NCBI GenBank assembly: GCA_964468005.1
Contig: CAYXUT010000140.1
Span: forward strand, 1 to 8,040
From: TMED8 sp964468005
GTDB taxonomy: Bacteria > Pseudomonadota > Alphaproteobacteria > Rhodospirillales > Casp-alpha2
Direction: 5' to 3'
DNA length: 8,040 nucleotides
In this document: piece by piece, positions 1 through 5,984 of the stretch
How positions within the stretch are numbered: position 1 is the first letter of the stretch
How the letters are laid out: each line of letters opens with the position of its first letter
Position numbers and translations under genes: made by a program
Notes under the pieces: generated by a model
What the model saw: only the letters and a program-made list of their open reading frames with translations
What the model was told of the DNA's origin: nothing
Database searches by the model: none

Positions 1-57
1 TGAACCCCTGTTACCGCCGTGAGAGGGCGGCGTCCTAGGCCACTAGACGAAGGGGGC
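1..57 (-). tRNA. tRNA-Glu (anticodon CTC), 3' end cut off by the window edge
   Basis: Read on the minus strand, the sequence begins with the acceptor 5' strand GCCCCCT at 57-51. A D arm with the GTCTAG/CCTAGGAC pattern typical of bacterial tRNA-Glu follows. The anticodon arm has stem CCGCC/GGCGG around the 7-nt loop CTCTCAC, giving anticodon CTC, which reads GAG. The T arm starts with AGGGGTTCA, where the window ends. The visible 57 nt match canonical numbering up to A57 of the T loop, so about 19 nt (rest of the T arm, acceptor 3' strand, CCA) lie outside. The 3' end points away from the catabolic genes. Confidence 0.93.
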
Positions 58-66
58 GCTCCGGCT

Positions 67-94
67 ATTTTACGCAGAGCGTCTTTGGGATCAA
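67..94 (-). promoter_or_regulatory. Candidate promoter of the tRNA-Glu gene
   Basis: On the minus strand TTGATC (94-89) and TAAAAT (72-67) are separated by 16 bp. They match the sigma-70 consensus at 4/6 and 5/6 positions. Transcription would begin near 60, only a few nucleotides before the mature 5' end at 57, as is usual for tRNA genes. The call rests on pattern and position only. Confidence 0.45.
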
Positions 95-208
95 GGAAAT
101 GCGCGGACTTGGCTTTTCTTTTGATCAGGGAGCCCGGTAACTTTGACGCTGCCGAGCGTTCGGGGCATGCTTGGTCACAAATAAGAAACCGCATGTTGGG
201 AGAGCCTC

Positions 209-1306
209 ATGAAGATCGCTGACGTCCGCCCAAAATCGTTACGCATTCCATTTCAAACCGGCGGTAAGGCTTGGGAGATCAATGGCCAGAAGTGGAACTT
301 TCTGGATTTCGTTCTGGTGCGCCTCGAATTGGAGGACGGCACTATCGGTTGGGGTGATGCGTTCAGCTACCATTGCCGTGCCGCCGTGCACGCTGCCGTC
401 GAGCATATGGTGGCGCCAGTAGTTGTCGGCCAGGACGCGTCCGATATCTCGACCCTCATGCTCGATATGCAAAAGAAACTGCATCTCTTTGGGCGATATG
501 GCGTAACCCTGTTTGCGCTCTCTGGGCTCGATATTGCTTTATGGGACGCGGCTGCCAAACAGGCGGGGCAGCCCTTGTGTCGACTTTTGGGGGGGCAGGC
601 TCATGACGACATTATCGGTTATTCGAGCCTCTTCAATTATTCAGATCCCGAGATGGTGGCCGCCAAAACGAAACAGTCTATGGATGAGGGGTTCGATTAC
701 GTTAAGCTGCACGAGACTGGTATCGCCGAGGTATCCGCGGCACGCGCGGTGGCCGGCGACGGCTTCCCCCTTATGGTTGACACCAATTGCCCATGGGCCT
801 TCGAAGAGGCCAAACGGATGGCTCTCGCCTTCAAGGCCTATGATATCCACTGGCTTGAGGAACCCATTTTTCCGCCTGAGGACTATCCTACATTGGCTAG
901 GCTCAGGGCGGAAACGGGTGTGGCGCTTGCATCCGGCGAGAACGCTTGCACTGCCTTCCAGTTTCGCGACATGATAGCCGCCGGTGCAGTTGACTATGTG
1001 CAACCAAGTGTCACCAAGGTTGGTGGCATCACGGAGTTCCGCAAGATTGCGGTGCAGGCAGAAACGGGTGGTGTGGCGCTAATGCCACATGCACCCTATT
1101 TTGGACCAGGTTTCCTGGCCACGCTGCACTTGATGGCGGCGACACCTAATTCAGGGCTTGCGGAATGGTTGTATTTGGATCGCGAGGCTTGCCTCTACGG
1201 AGATGTCATCCGGCCCCAGGACGGCAACTTTCGTGTGCCCGAGGGACCGGGCCTCGGGCTTGAGCCGAATGCTGATGTAATGAGGGATTACCAAGTTGCT
1301 GACTGA
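209..1306 (+). CDS. Enolase-superfamily (mandelate racemase/muconate lactonizing type) protein, probable sugar-acid dehydratase or cycloisomerase
   Basis: 365 residues, a normal length for this cytoplasmic family, which abstracts the proton alpha to a carboxylate with Mg2+ help. The N-terminal capping domain covers about 1-125 and the barrel follows. Visible barrel motifs are VKLHETG (K166-x-H168), MVDTN (D191), WLEEP (E217/E218) and SGEN (E244). These give the usual three acidic metal ligands, and MPH (H294) gives the general acid/base His. Two changes stand out: the second Lys of the K-x-K motif is His168, and the Asp that partners the His is Ser267 in QPSVTKVGG. Ser267 to His294 is 27 residues, the same spacing as Asp270-His297 in mandelate racemase, which supports the alignment. 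The start is fixed by GGGAGAG at 198-204. A TTGACG at 143-148 may be a -35 box but has only a poor -10. The cupin gene follows after 48 bp, probably in one operon. Substrate cannot be assigned; galactaro-lactone, galactonate, fuconate or rhamnonate enzymes are all possible relatives. Confidence 0.88.
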   Translation: MKIADVRPKSLRIPFQTGGKAWEINGQKWNFLDFVLVRLELEDGTIGWGDAFSYHCRAAVHAAVEHMVAPVVVGQDASDISTLMLDMQKKLHLFGRYGVTLFALSGLDIALWDAAAKQAGQPLCRLLGGQAHDDIIGYSSLFNYSDPEMVAAKTKQSMDEGFDYVKLHETGIAEVSAARAVAGDGFPLMVDTNCPWAFEEAKRMALAFKAYDIHWLEEPIFPPEDYPTLARLRAETGVALASGENACTAFQFRDMIAAGAVDYVQPSVTKVGGITEFRKIAVQAETGGVALMPHAPYFGPGFLATLHLMAATPNSGLAEWLYLDREACLYGDVIRPQDGNFRVPEGPGLGLEPNADVMRDYQVAD

Positions 1307-1354
1307 GCGCGGGTCCCTTTTTAGATTATTAGAATGACAACATGGGAGATGAAG

Positions 1355-1828
1355 ATGATTCCCGCCGTTACACCAAATGCCGAGAACCATGAGAGCTTGG
1401 GGGACCAGGCATCGAGGTTCGTCAATGTTGATGACTTGCCTTGGGAGGATTCTATCTTCGACGGCGTCACCTTCAAGACCCATCTGATCGATAAGGAAAG
1501 CGGAATTGTTACGGCGTATTTGAGGATGGAGCCGGGCGCCAGCCTGCCGGACCACGAACATATGTTGATCGAGCAGACTTATGTGATGGAAGGCAGTCTC
1601 AAATGCGGCGAAGGTGAGTGTACGGCGGGAAACTTTGTTTGGAGACCCGCTGGTAGTCGGCATAAGGCCTGGGCACCGAATGGCGGCCTCATGTTGGCCA
1701 TTTTCCAGGTTCCGAACAAGTTTTTCCGCGAAAAGGGCGAGACGGATATGCTCGATAACGACTGGGAAAATTCCTGGGCGCAGACGACGAACTTTGCCCA
1801 TACGCGTGGCAATGAAGCTCTGGAATAA
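1355..1828 (+). CDS. Small single-domain cupin protein, function unknown
   Basis: 157 residues from the chosen start. Cupin motif 1, G(X)5HXH(X)3EX6G, is matched exactly at residues 61-80, with H67, H69 and E73 as metal ligands. Motif 2 follows as GNFVWRPAGSRH at 92-103 with H103 as the fourth ligand, so a bound divalent metal is expected. The usual Asn that ends motif 2 is Ala here. An in-frame ATG at 1334 exists, but GGGAG at 1344-1348 sits 6 nt before the ATG at 1355 and favours that start. There is no signal peptide, so it should be cytosolic. It sits 48 bp behind the enolase-superfamily gene and is probably co-transcribed. Relatives include ChrR-like and dioxygenase-like cupins and sugar-acid isomerases such as KdgF. 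None can be chosen from sequence alone; a role on the neighbour's substrate or product is inferred from context. Confidence 0.8.
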   Translation: MIPAVTPNAENHESLGDQASRFVNVDDLPWEDSIFDGVTFKTHLIDKESGIVTAYLRMEPGASLPDHEHMLIEQTYVMEGSLKCGEGECTAGNFVWRPAGSRHKAWAPNGGLMLAIFQVPNKFFREKGETDMLDNDWENSWAQTTNFAHTRGNEALE

Positions 1829-2126
1829 CGGGCCTTTGGCTGGAGGCTAATTCGATGGTGACGGCCATTCCCACTATATTTGACCGGCCGGGGTTAAGTC
1901 TCGTGCTGTAGCTCGACCTCTGCATGGAACCAATGTTGATGCGACCTTTCTGGATGTTTAGCACAGTCAAGAGGAGATCTTTTCGGTAGATATCCGGATG
2001 TGCAGTGAGGAACGCATCTTGTTCGCCATCTGAAGCAGTAACAGCACATCCGCTCGCACTAGGCTCTCAACATGAGACCGCCGGTGCCACAAACTCTACA
2101 ACAAGGTGGTACATAATAACGGGGCT
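1829..2126. other. Gene-free gap between converging cupin and kinase genes
   Basis: No frame on either strand supports a recognisable gene. GGAGG at 1842-1846 followed by ATG at 1855 looks like a normal translation start 26 bp after the cupin stop, but the frame closes after 18 codons (MVTAIPTIFDRPGLSLVL). On the minus strand an open stretch of a few dozen codons crosses about 1830-2060 and runs on into the antisense of the cupin gene, without a convincing start. An inverted repeat lies at 1995-2052. The stretch may hold remains of a deleted third gene of the cupin operon. No intrinsic terminator with a T-tract was found for either converging unit. Confidence 0.5.
1995..2052. repeat. Inverted repeat with a nested small hairpin
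   Basis: CGGATGTGC (1995-2003) and GCACATCCG (2044-2052) are perfect 9-bp reverse complements. Two more pairs (GT/AC) continue the stem after a one-base mismatch. Inside the roughly 37-nt loop GAAC and GTTC can form a second small stem around a 7-nt loop. It lies between the 3' ends of two converging genes, so a role in termination or mRNA 3'-end stability is possible. The large loop and missing T-tract argue against an ordinary intrinsic terminator. Confidence 0.5.
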
Positions 2127-3083
2127 TTACAGAAAGATCGGTTCTTGCATGGCAGAGGGGGGAATGATGGCCCCGGAATGTTGAATGACTTTGGCTGCCA
2201 GTTCACAACCCGTTCGGGCGGCGACTGCGGGGGCGAGGCCGCATATGCGGGCATTGATGTAACCGGCGTTGAATGAATCCCCGGCCGCTGTCGTGTCGAT
2301 GATATCATCGACTGGCTGAACCGGAATTTTGTCCATGGCCTCGGCATTGGCAAGGAGGACAGGGTCCGCCCCGCGTTTAACAACAACTTCCGGGATGCCA
2401 TAATTGCGCAGGCGTTCCAATGTTGCCTCGGGAGATGCATCGCCGAATAGATTGGCCTCATCTTCGGCGCTGGCCAGTGCCAAACCGCAAAGTTTCCATA
2501 GGCGCTCGTACCACGATTTTGCTATCTCGTGATCTGGCCAAAGCGAGGGACGGTAGTTGCCATCGAAGGCGATGGTTGATCCATGTTCGTGAGCACCGTT
2601 AAGGCTGGTGAGCAACTGTTCACGGCCCGCGTCATCAAGGATCGCCATCGTTATGCCCGAGAGATATATCCATGATGACCGGAAAGCTTTGTCTAGAATT
2701 GCTGCCCATTTTGGATTCATTAACTCACGTGCCGGCGAATGGTTGCGCCAGTAGTGGAATGAACGCTCACCGGTGTCATCTGTCTGTATTAGATAAAGGC
2801 CCGCGTTACTGCCTTGTTTGCGGCCGATGGCATCGCAAATAATCCCGTCGTCGGCCCAGGCGGATATCATCTCCGTACTGAACGGGTCGTCGCCCATTAC
2901 TGTTATGAACCTGACTTCCCCCTGGTCCTTGATTAGCCGGCTCAAGTAGATGGCTGTGTTCAGAGCGTCACCACCGTAACCGCGCGTCAGGTACTCGCCG
3001 GGTATCTCCCGAAGCTCGATCATGCATTCGCCGATCAACGCGATGGACGGTCTTCCAATCGGTCCGGCCGGCGCTATGCTCAT
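2127..3083 (-). CDS. kdgK: 2-keto-3-deoxygluconate kinase (PfkB/ribokinase family)
   Basis: 318 residues, close to the roughly 310 of Escherichia coli KdgK, which phosphorylates 2-keto-3-deoxy-D-gluconate with ATP to the 6-phosphate for the lower Entner-Doudoroff path. Recognised blocks in order are IGECMIEL (17-24), the sugar-binding YGGDALN (36-42), TGERSFHYWRN (104-114), FDGNYRPSLW (173-182), EVVVKRGAD (232-240) and the PfkB signature DTTAAGDSFNAGY (263-275) with catalytic base D269. The C-terminal VIQHSGAIIP also matches KdgK. These blocks track E. coli KdgK closely as I recall it, well beyond generic PfkB similarity. A longer frame starts at 3176 but would overlap the dehydratase gene. 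The ATG at 3083 lies 7 bp after the dehydratase stop and gives the right length. Its Shine-Dalgarno is weak, so translational coupling is likely. A related substrate such as 2-keto-3-deoxygalactonate or a pentonate analogue cannot be excluded. Confidence 0.92.
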   Translation of the reverse strand: MSIAPAGPIGRPSIALIGECMIELREIPGEYLTRGYGGDALNTAIYLSRLIKDQGEVRFITVMGDDPFSTEMISAWADDGIICDAIGRKQGSNAGLYLIQTDDTGERSFHYWRNHSPARELMNPKWAAILDKAFRSSWIYLSGITMAILDDAGREQLLTSLNGAHEHGSTIAFDGNYRPSLWPDHEIAKSWYERLWKLCGLALASAEDEANLFGDASPEATLERLRNYGIPEVVVKRGADPVLLANAEAMDKIPVQPVDDIIDTTAAGDSFNAGYINARICGLAPAVAARTGCELAAKVIQHSGAIIPPSAMQEPIFL

Positions 3084-3090
3084 GCTAAGA

Positions 3091-4863
3091 TCAGTGGTTG
3101 TTTCTGGGTATGGCCTTATAGGCTTTCTGGTAGGCGGTTGCCAGTTCCATGCAGCCCCCCGTTGCCAAGGGGCCAACAGTGGAGCGATAAATTTCCTGCC
3201 ATGGTGTCTGGTGGGGGCGTGCTTCCATGTTTAAGTCCTTTCGCCGTTGCTCCAATTCATCGTCTGAGACCAGCATATTCACGGACCGCTCGTTCAGATC
3301 AATTCGGATGAGATCCCCGGTCTTGAGGATGGCTAAGCCTTCACCAGCCGCAGCTTCCGGAGATGCGTTGAGAATTGAGGGGCTGCCCGCAGTGCCGCTT
3401 TGGCGCCCGTCACCTATGGTCGGCAGCGACGTAATACCCTTTTTGAGAAGTTCGTCCGAAGGTTGCATGTTGACGACTTCGGCTGAGCCCGGCCAGGCGA
3501 CGGGACCGGCGTAGCGGATCACCAGGATGGAATTCTCATCCATACCGAGATCAGGGTCATTGAGGCGCTCGTGGTAGTCCTCTGAGCCCTCAAAAACCAC
3601 GGCACGTCCCTCGAAGGCGTTAGGGTCCTCCAGGTTCTCAAGATAGCGCGTGCGAAAGTCTTCGTTGATAGCTGAGGTCTTCATAATCGCGGCATCGAAA
3701 AGGTTACCTTTCATGACTAGGAACCCAGCGTTCCTCGTCATCGGAGCGTCATGCGATTTGATCACTTGGCGGTCAATGGTCTCGCGGGCGTTTTCGGCAA
3801 CGGTGGTTCCGCTAACCGTCATGCAAGCGCCGTGCAGACGCCCGGCGGCAAGCATTTCGTGCATCACTGCAGGCACGCCACCGGCGCGATGAAAAGCTTC
3901 GCCGAGGTATTCTCCCGCCGGCTGCATGTTGACCAGTAGCGGCAGGTCGTACCCTACCTTTTCCCAATCATCGATATCAAGTTCAATGCCCACATGGCGG
4001 GCAATGGCGTTGATATGGATCGGCGCATTGGTTGAGCCGCCGAGAGCAGTATTCATAATGATGGCATTCTCAAAAGCATCACGGGTCATAATGGTGGAAG
4101 GGCGGATGTCATCCATCACCAAAGTCACGGACCGCTTGCCGGTCTTGTAGGCCATGGCGGCGCGCTCGCGGTAGGGCGCTGGAATGGTAGCGCAACTCGG
4201 TAGCGACATGCCGAGGCTTTCGGCCATCGAGTTCATCGTCGTTGCTGTGCCCATGGAATTACAGTGGCCGGTGCTTGGCACCTGGGCAACGGCCATGTCG
4301 ATGTAACCGTCGTCATCAAGCTCACCCATGGCGTATTGCTTGCGTGCTTCCCAGTGTGTGGTGCCGGAGCCAGCGAGTTTTTGCTCCCAGTAGGAATCGA
4401 GCATTGGTCCGCCTGACAGAACGATGGCCGGTATATCCATGGTAGCGGCCGCCATTAGGCACGCCGGCGTGGTCTTGTCACAGCCTGTGGTTAGCACGAC
4501 ACCATCAAAGGGATAACCATGCAAAATTTCCACCAGTCCCATATAAGCAAGGTTGCGATCAAGCGCCGCCGTTGGCCGCTTGCCGGTTTCTTGGATCGGA
4601 TGGACGGGAAAGATCAACGGGATGCCGCCGCCATCGCGAATGCCGTCACGAATACGTTCGACGATTTGCAAGTGGATGTAGTTGCACGGAGACAATTCAC
4701 TGCCGGTCTGGGCGATCCCGATGACGGGTCGGCCGGATCGCAGTTCTTCGCGCGTGATGCCGAAATTGAGATAGCGCTCCAAGTAGAGAGCGGTCATGCC
4801 GATGTCATGTGGGTCATCAAACCACATTTGGCTGCGCAGCTTCTTTTTCGGTTTTTTAGCCAT
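3091..4863 (-). CDS. IlvD/Edd-family sugar-acid dehydratase (arabinonate/xylonate/gluconate type)
   Basis: 590 residues. The family removes water from an aldonate to give a 2-keto-3-deoxy acid, using an Fe-S cluster and Mg2+. Three cysteines expected to bind a [2Fe-2S] cluster are at C60 (SPCNY), C128 (TGCDKTTPAC) and C201 (STGHCNSMG). K130 corresponds to the carbamylated Mg2+-ligand Lys. As I recall, Rhizobium L-arabinonate dehydratase has C59, C127, C200 and K129, a constant offset of one. The C-terminal block GDGRQSGTAGSPSILNASPE (484-503) carries S489 and T491, the probable catalytic pair (S480/T482 in that enzyme). Dihydroxyacid dehydratase IlvD has a different motif here (GRFSGG). The frame extends to an ATG at 4947. 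The ATG at 4863 is preferred because GGAGAAGGA lies 7 nt upstream and the added 28 residues would cover the likely promoter. It is first in an operon with kdgK. Substrate (L-arabinonate, D-xylonate, D-galactonate, D-fuconate or gluconate) is not decidable by eye. Confidence 0.9.
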   Translation of the reverse strand: MAKKPKKKLRSQMWFDDPHDIGMTALYLERYLNFGITREELRSGRPVIGIAQTGSELSPCNYIHLQIVERIRDGIRDGGGIPLIFPVHPIQETGKRPTAALDRNLAYMGLVEILHGYPFDGVVLTTGCDKTTPACLMAAATMDIPAIVLSGGPMLDSYWEQKLAGSGTTHWEARKQYAMGELDDDGYIDMAVAQVPSTGHCNSMGTATTMNSMAESLGMSLPSCATIPAPYRERAAMAYKTGKRSVTLVMDDIRPSTIMTRDAFENAIIMNTALGGSTNAPIHINAIARHVGIELDIDDWEKVGYDLPLLVNMQPAGEYLGEAFHRAGGVPAVMHEMLAAGRLHGACMTVSGTTVAENARETIDRQVIKSHDAPMTRNAGFLVMKGNLFDAAIMKTSAINEDFRTRYLENLEDPNAFEGRAVVFEGSEDYHERLNDPDLGMDENSILVIRYAGPVAWPGSAEVVNMQPSDELLKKGITSLPTIGDGRQSGTAGSPSILNASPEAAAGEGLAILKTGDLIRIDLNERSVNMLVSDDELEQRRKDLNMEARPHQTPWQEIYRSTVGPLATGGCMELATAYQKAYKAIPRNNH

Positions 4864-4918
4864 CCCTTTGTCCTTCTCCGTATGCCGTAAAAAGCTGAAA
4901 ATACCTTTGGACCAGACA

Positions 4919-4947
4919 GTTATCATCCAACGGAACCCAAGGCTCAA
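4919..4947 (-). promoter_or_regulatory. Candidate promoter of the dehydratase-kdgK operon
   Basis: On the minus strand TTGAGC (4947-4942) and GATAAC (4924-4919) are spaced by exactly 17 bp. Each matches the sigma-70 consensus at 4/6. Transcription would begin near 4912, leaving a leader of about 49 nt that contains the ribosome binding site of the dehydratase gene. The adjoining inverted repeats at 4945-4976 overlap or abut the -35 box, a usual place for a regulator. Confidence 0.4.
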
Positions 4948-4976
4948 CTGTGAGCGCTAAGTTGCGTCGCACGCAA
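4945..4976. promoter_or_regulatory. Two overlapping inverted repeats, candidate operator in the divergent control region
   Basis: TTGCGT-CGC-ACGCAA (4962-4976) is a perfect inverted repeat with 6-bp arms and a 3-nt centre. Overlapping its left end, CAACT (4945-4949) and AGTTG (4960-4964) flank ten bases that contain the palindrome AGCGCT (4953-4958), a core reminiscent of LacI-family operators. The site lies between the divergent dehydratase and FAH-family genes, next to the likely -35 box of the dehydratase promoter, so one regulator could control both operons. No regulator gene is in the window, so the family (GntR, LacI or other) is open. Confidence 0.4.
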
Positions 4977-5023
4977 TGAAAAAAAACGCCATCGCTATTT
5001 ATCTAACCGGTAACGACCCGCTA

Positions 5024-5029
5024 TATACT
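5024..5029 (+). promoter_or_regulatory. Possible -10 element for the FAH-SDR operon
   Basis: TATACT matches the -10 consensus at 5/6 and would start transcription near 5036, about 50 nt before the FAH-family start codon. No good -35 hexamer is found at 16-18 bp upstream, so the promoter would need an activator or this is chance. An 8-bp palindrome ACATATGT lies downstream at 5053-5060. Confidence 0.25.
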
Positions 5030-5087
5030 ACCCAACGTTTTTTGACTGCAAAACATATGTGGTCATTTTATCTGGAAGGATTGAATA

Positions 5088-5936
5088 ATGAAGTTGTTGC
5101 GCTACGGCCCGGTTGGTCAGGAAAAGCCAGGTATTTTGGATAATGATGGTAACGTTCGCGATCTTTCAGCGCATGTCGATGATATCGGAGGTGATGTGTT
5201 GACGCCAGATGGCCTGGCAAAGATCGCAGCTCTGAACGTGACCGACCTGAACACGGTTGATAGCGACCCGCGCATTGGTACTTGCGTCGGCGATATCGGC
5301 AAGTTCATGTGCATCGGTCTCAACTATTCTGACCATGCGGCGGAAACCAACATGCCGATCCCGGAAGAGCCAATCCTCTTTGCCAAGTTCAACAGTGCAA
5401 TCAGCGGCCCTAACGATGACGTTATCATGCCGCGAGGCTCCACCAAGATGGATTGGGAGGTAGAACTCGGCATTGTCATTGGTTCCAAAGCCAAGTATGT
5501 GACCGAAGATCGGGCGCTTGACCATGTCGCCGGCTTTTGTGTCATCAATGATGTATCCGAGCGCGAGTATCAGTTGGAAGGCACCGGCCAATGGGTGAAA
5601 GGCAAGGCTTGCGACACCTTCGGGCCGGTCGGTCCCTGGATGGTAACTAAGGACGAAGTCGGTGACCCGCAGAACTTAGGCCTCTGGCTGGACGTCAACG
5701 GTAACCGTTGCCAAGACGGTAGCACGTCTACGATGATTTTCTCTGCCGCCCATATCGTCAGCTATCTCTCCAATTTGTTTACGCTCTATCCGGGCGACGT
5801 CATCGCCACCGGGACGCCGCCGGGCGTTGGTGCAGGCATGACACCGCCGATGTTCCTCAAGGTCGGTGACCAAATGCGCCTTGGCATCGAGGGCTTGGGT
5901 GAGCAGAACCAAGTGGTTGTTGCTGATGTAGCCTGA
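5088..5936 (+). CDS. Fumarylacetoacetate hydrolase (FAH) family enzyme, probable 2,4-diketo-3-deoxy sugar-acid hydrolase
   Basis: 282 residues, cytosolic. FAH-family members cleave C-C bonds of diketo acids with Mg2+ or Ca2+. The N-terminal small domain (1-70) is followed by the catalytic domain opening with FMCIGLNYSDHAAE (73-86). Metal ligands are E124 and E126 in DWEVELG and D155 in NDVSERE. K171/K173 in WVKGKACDTFGPVGPW and the late GTPPGVG loop (242-248) complete the usual active site. The WVKGKACDTFGPVGPW block is shared with enzymes of the L-rhamnose and L-fucose oxidative routes, often annotated as ureidoglycolate lyase or 2-hydroxyhepta-2,4-diene-1,7-dioate isomerase. AAGGA at 5076-5080, 7 nt upstream, fixes the start. 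The SDR gene follows after 48 bp. That SDR-FAH pairing supports the assignment: SDR oxidises a 2-keto-3-deoxy acid at C4, and this enzyme splits the product into pyruvate and lactate or glycolate. Family is certain; substrate is inferred. Confidence 0.85.
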   Translation: MKLLRYGPVGQEKPGILDNDGNVRDLSAHVDDIGGDVLTPDGLAKIAALNVTDLNTVDSDPRIGTCVGDIGKFMCIGLNYSDHAAETNMPIPEEPILFAKFNSAISGPNDDVIMPRGSTKMDWEVELGIVIGSKAKYVTEDRALDHVAGFCVINDVSEREYQLEGTGQWVKGKACDTFGPVGPWMVTKDEVGDPQNLGLWLDVNGNRCQDGSTSTMIFSAAHIVSYLSNLFTLYPGDVIATGTPPGVGAGMTPPMFLKVGDQMRLGIEGLGEQNQVVVADVA

Positions 5937-5984
5937 GTCTGAGTGGATATTTAAGAGACTTATTGAGATCTGAGAGGATAAGGG

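Noticed and set aside
1..57. The catabolic cluster as a genomic island inserted at the tRNA gene
   Set aside because: The tRNA 3' end points away from the cluster, and no integrase, direct repeat or mobile gene is visible.
19..222. 67-codon plus-strand open frame
   Set aside because: It is antisense to the tRNA-Glu gene, overlaps the start of the enolase-superfamily gene and has no recognisable protein features.
1151..1801. 216-codon minus-strand open frame
   Set aside because: It runs antisense across the end of the enolase-superfamily gene and nearly all of the cupin gene, both of which have clear motifs; it is a coding shadow.
1830..2063. Minus-strand open stretch downstream of kdgK
   Set aside because: No convincing start or ribosome binding site, no recognised motif, and it continues into antisense of the cupin gene.
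3084..3176. Upstream extension of the KdgK reading frame to an ATG at 3176
   Set aside because: It would overlap the dehydratase coding end by 86 bp and add 31 residues with no counterpart in KdgK; the ATG at 3083 gives the family length.
4864..4947. Upstream extension of the dehydratase to an ATG at 4947
   Set aside because: The extra 28 residues are unlike the family N-terminus and would span the likely promoter; a good ribosome binding site stands before 4863.
5042..5071. TTGACT and TTTTAT as a promoter for the FAH-family gene
   Set aside because: Transcription would begin at about the ribosome binding site (5076-5080), leaving no usable leader.
5166..5591. 141-codon minus-strand open frame
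   Set aside because: It is antisense to the FAH-family gene and shows no family motif.
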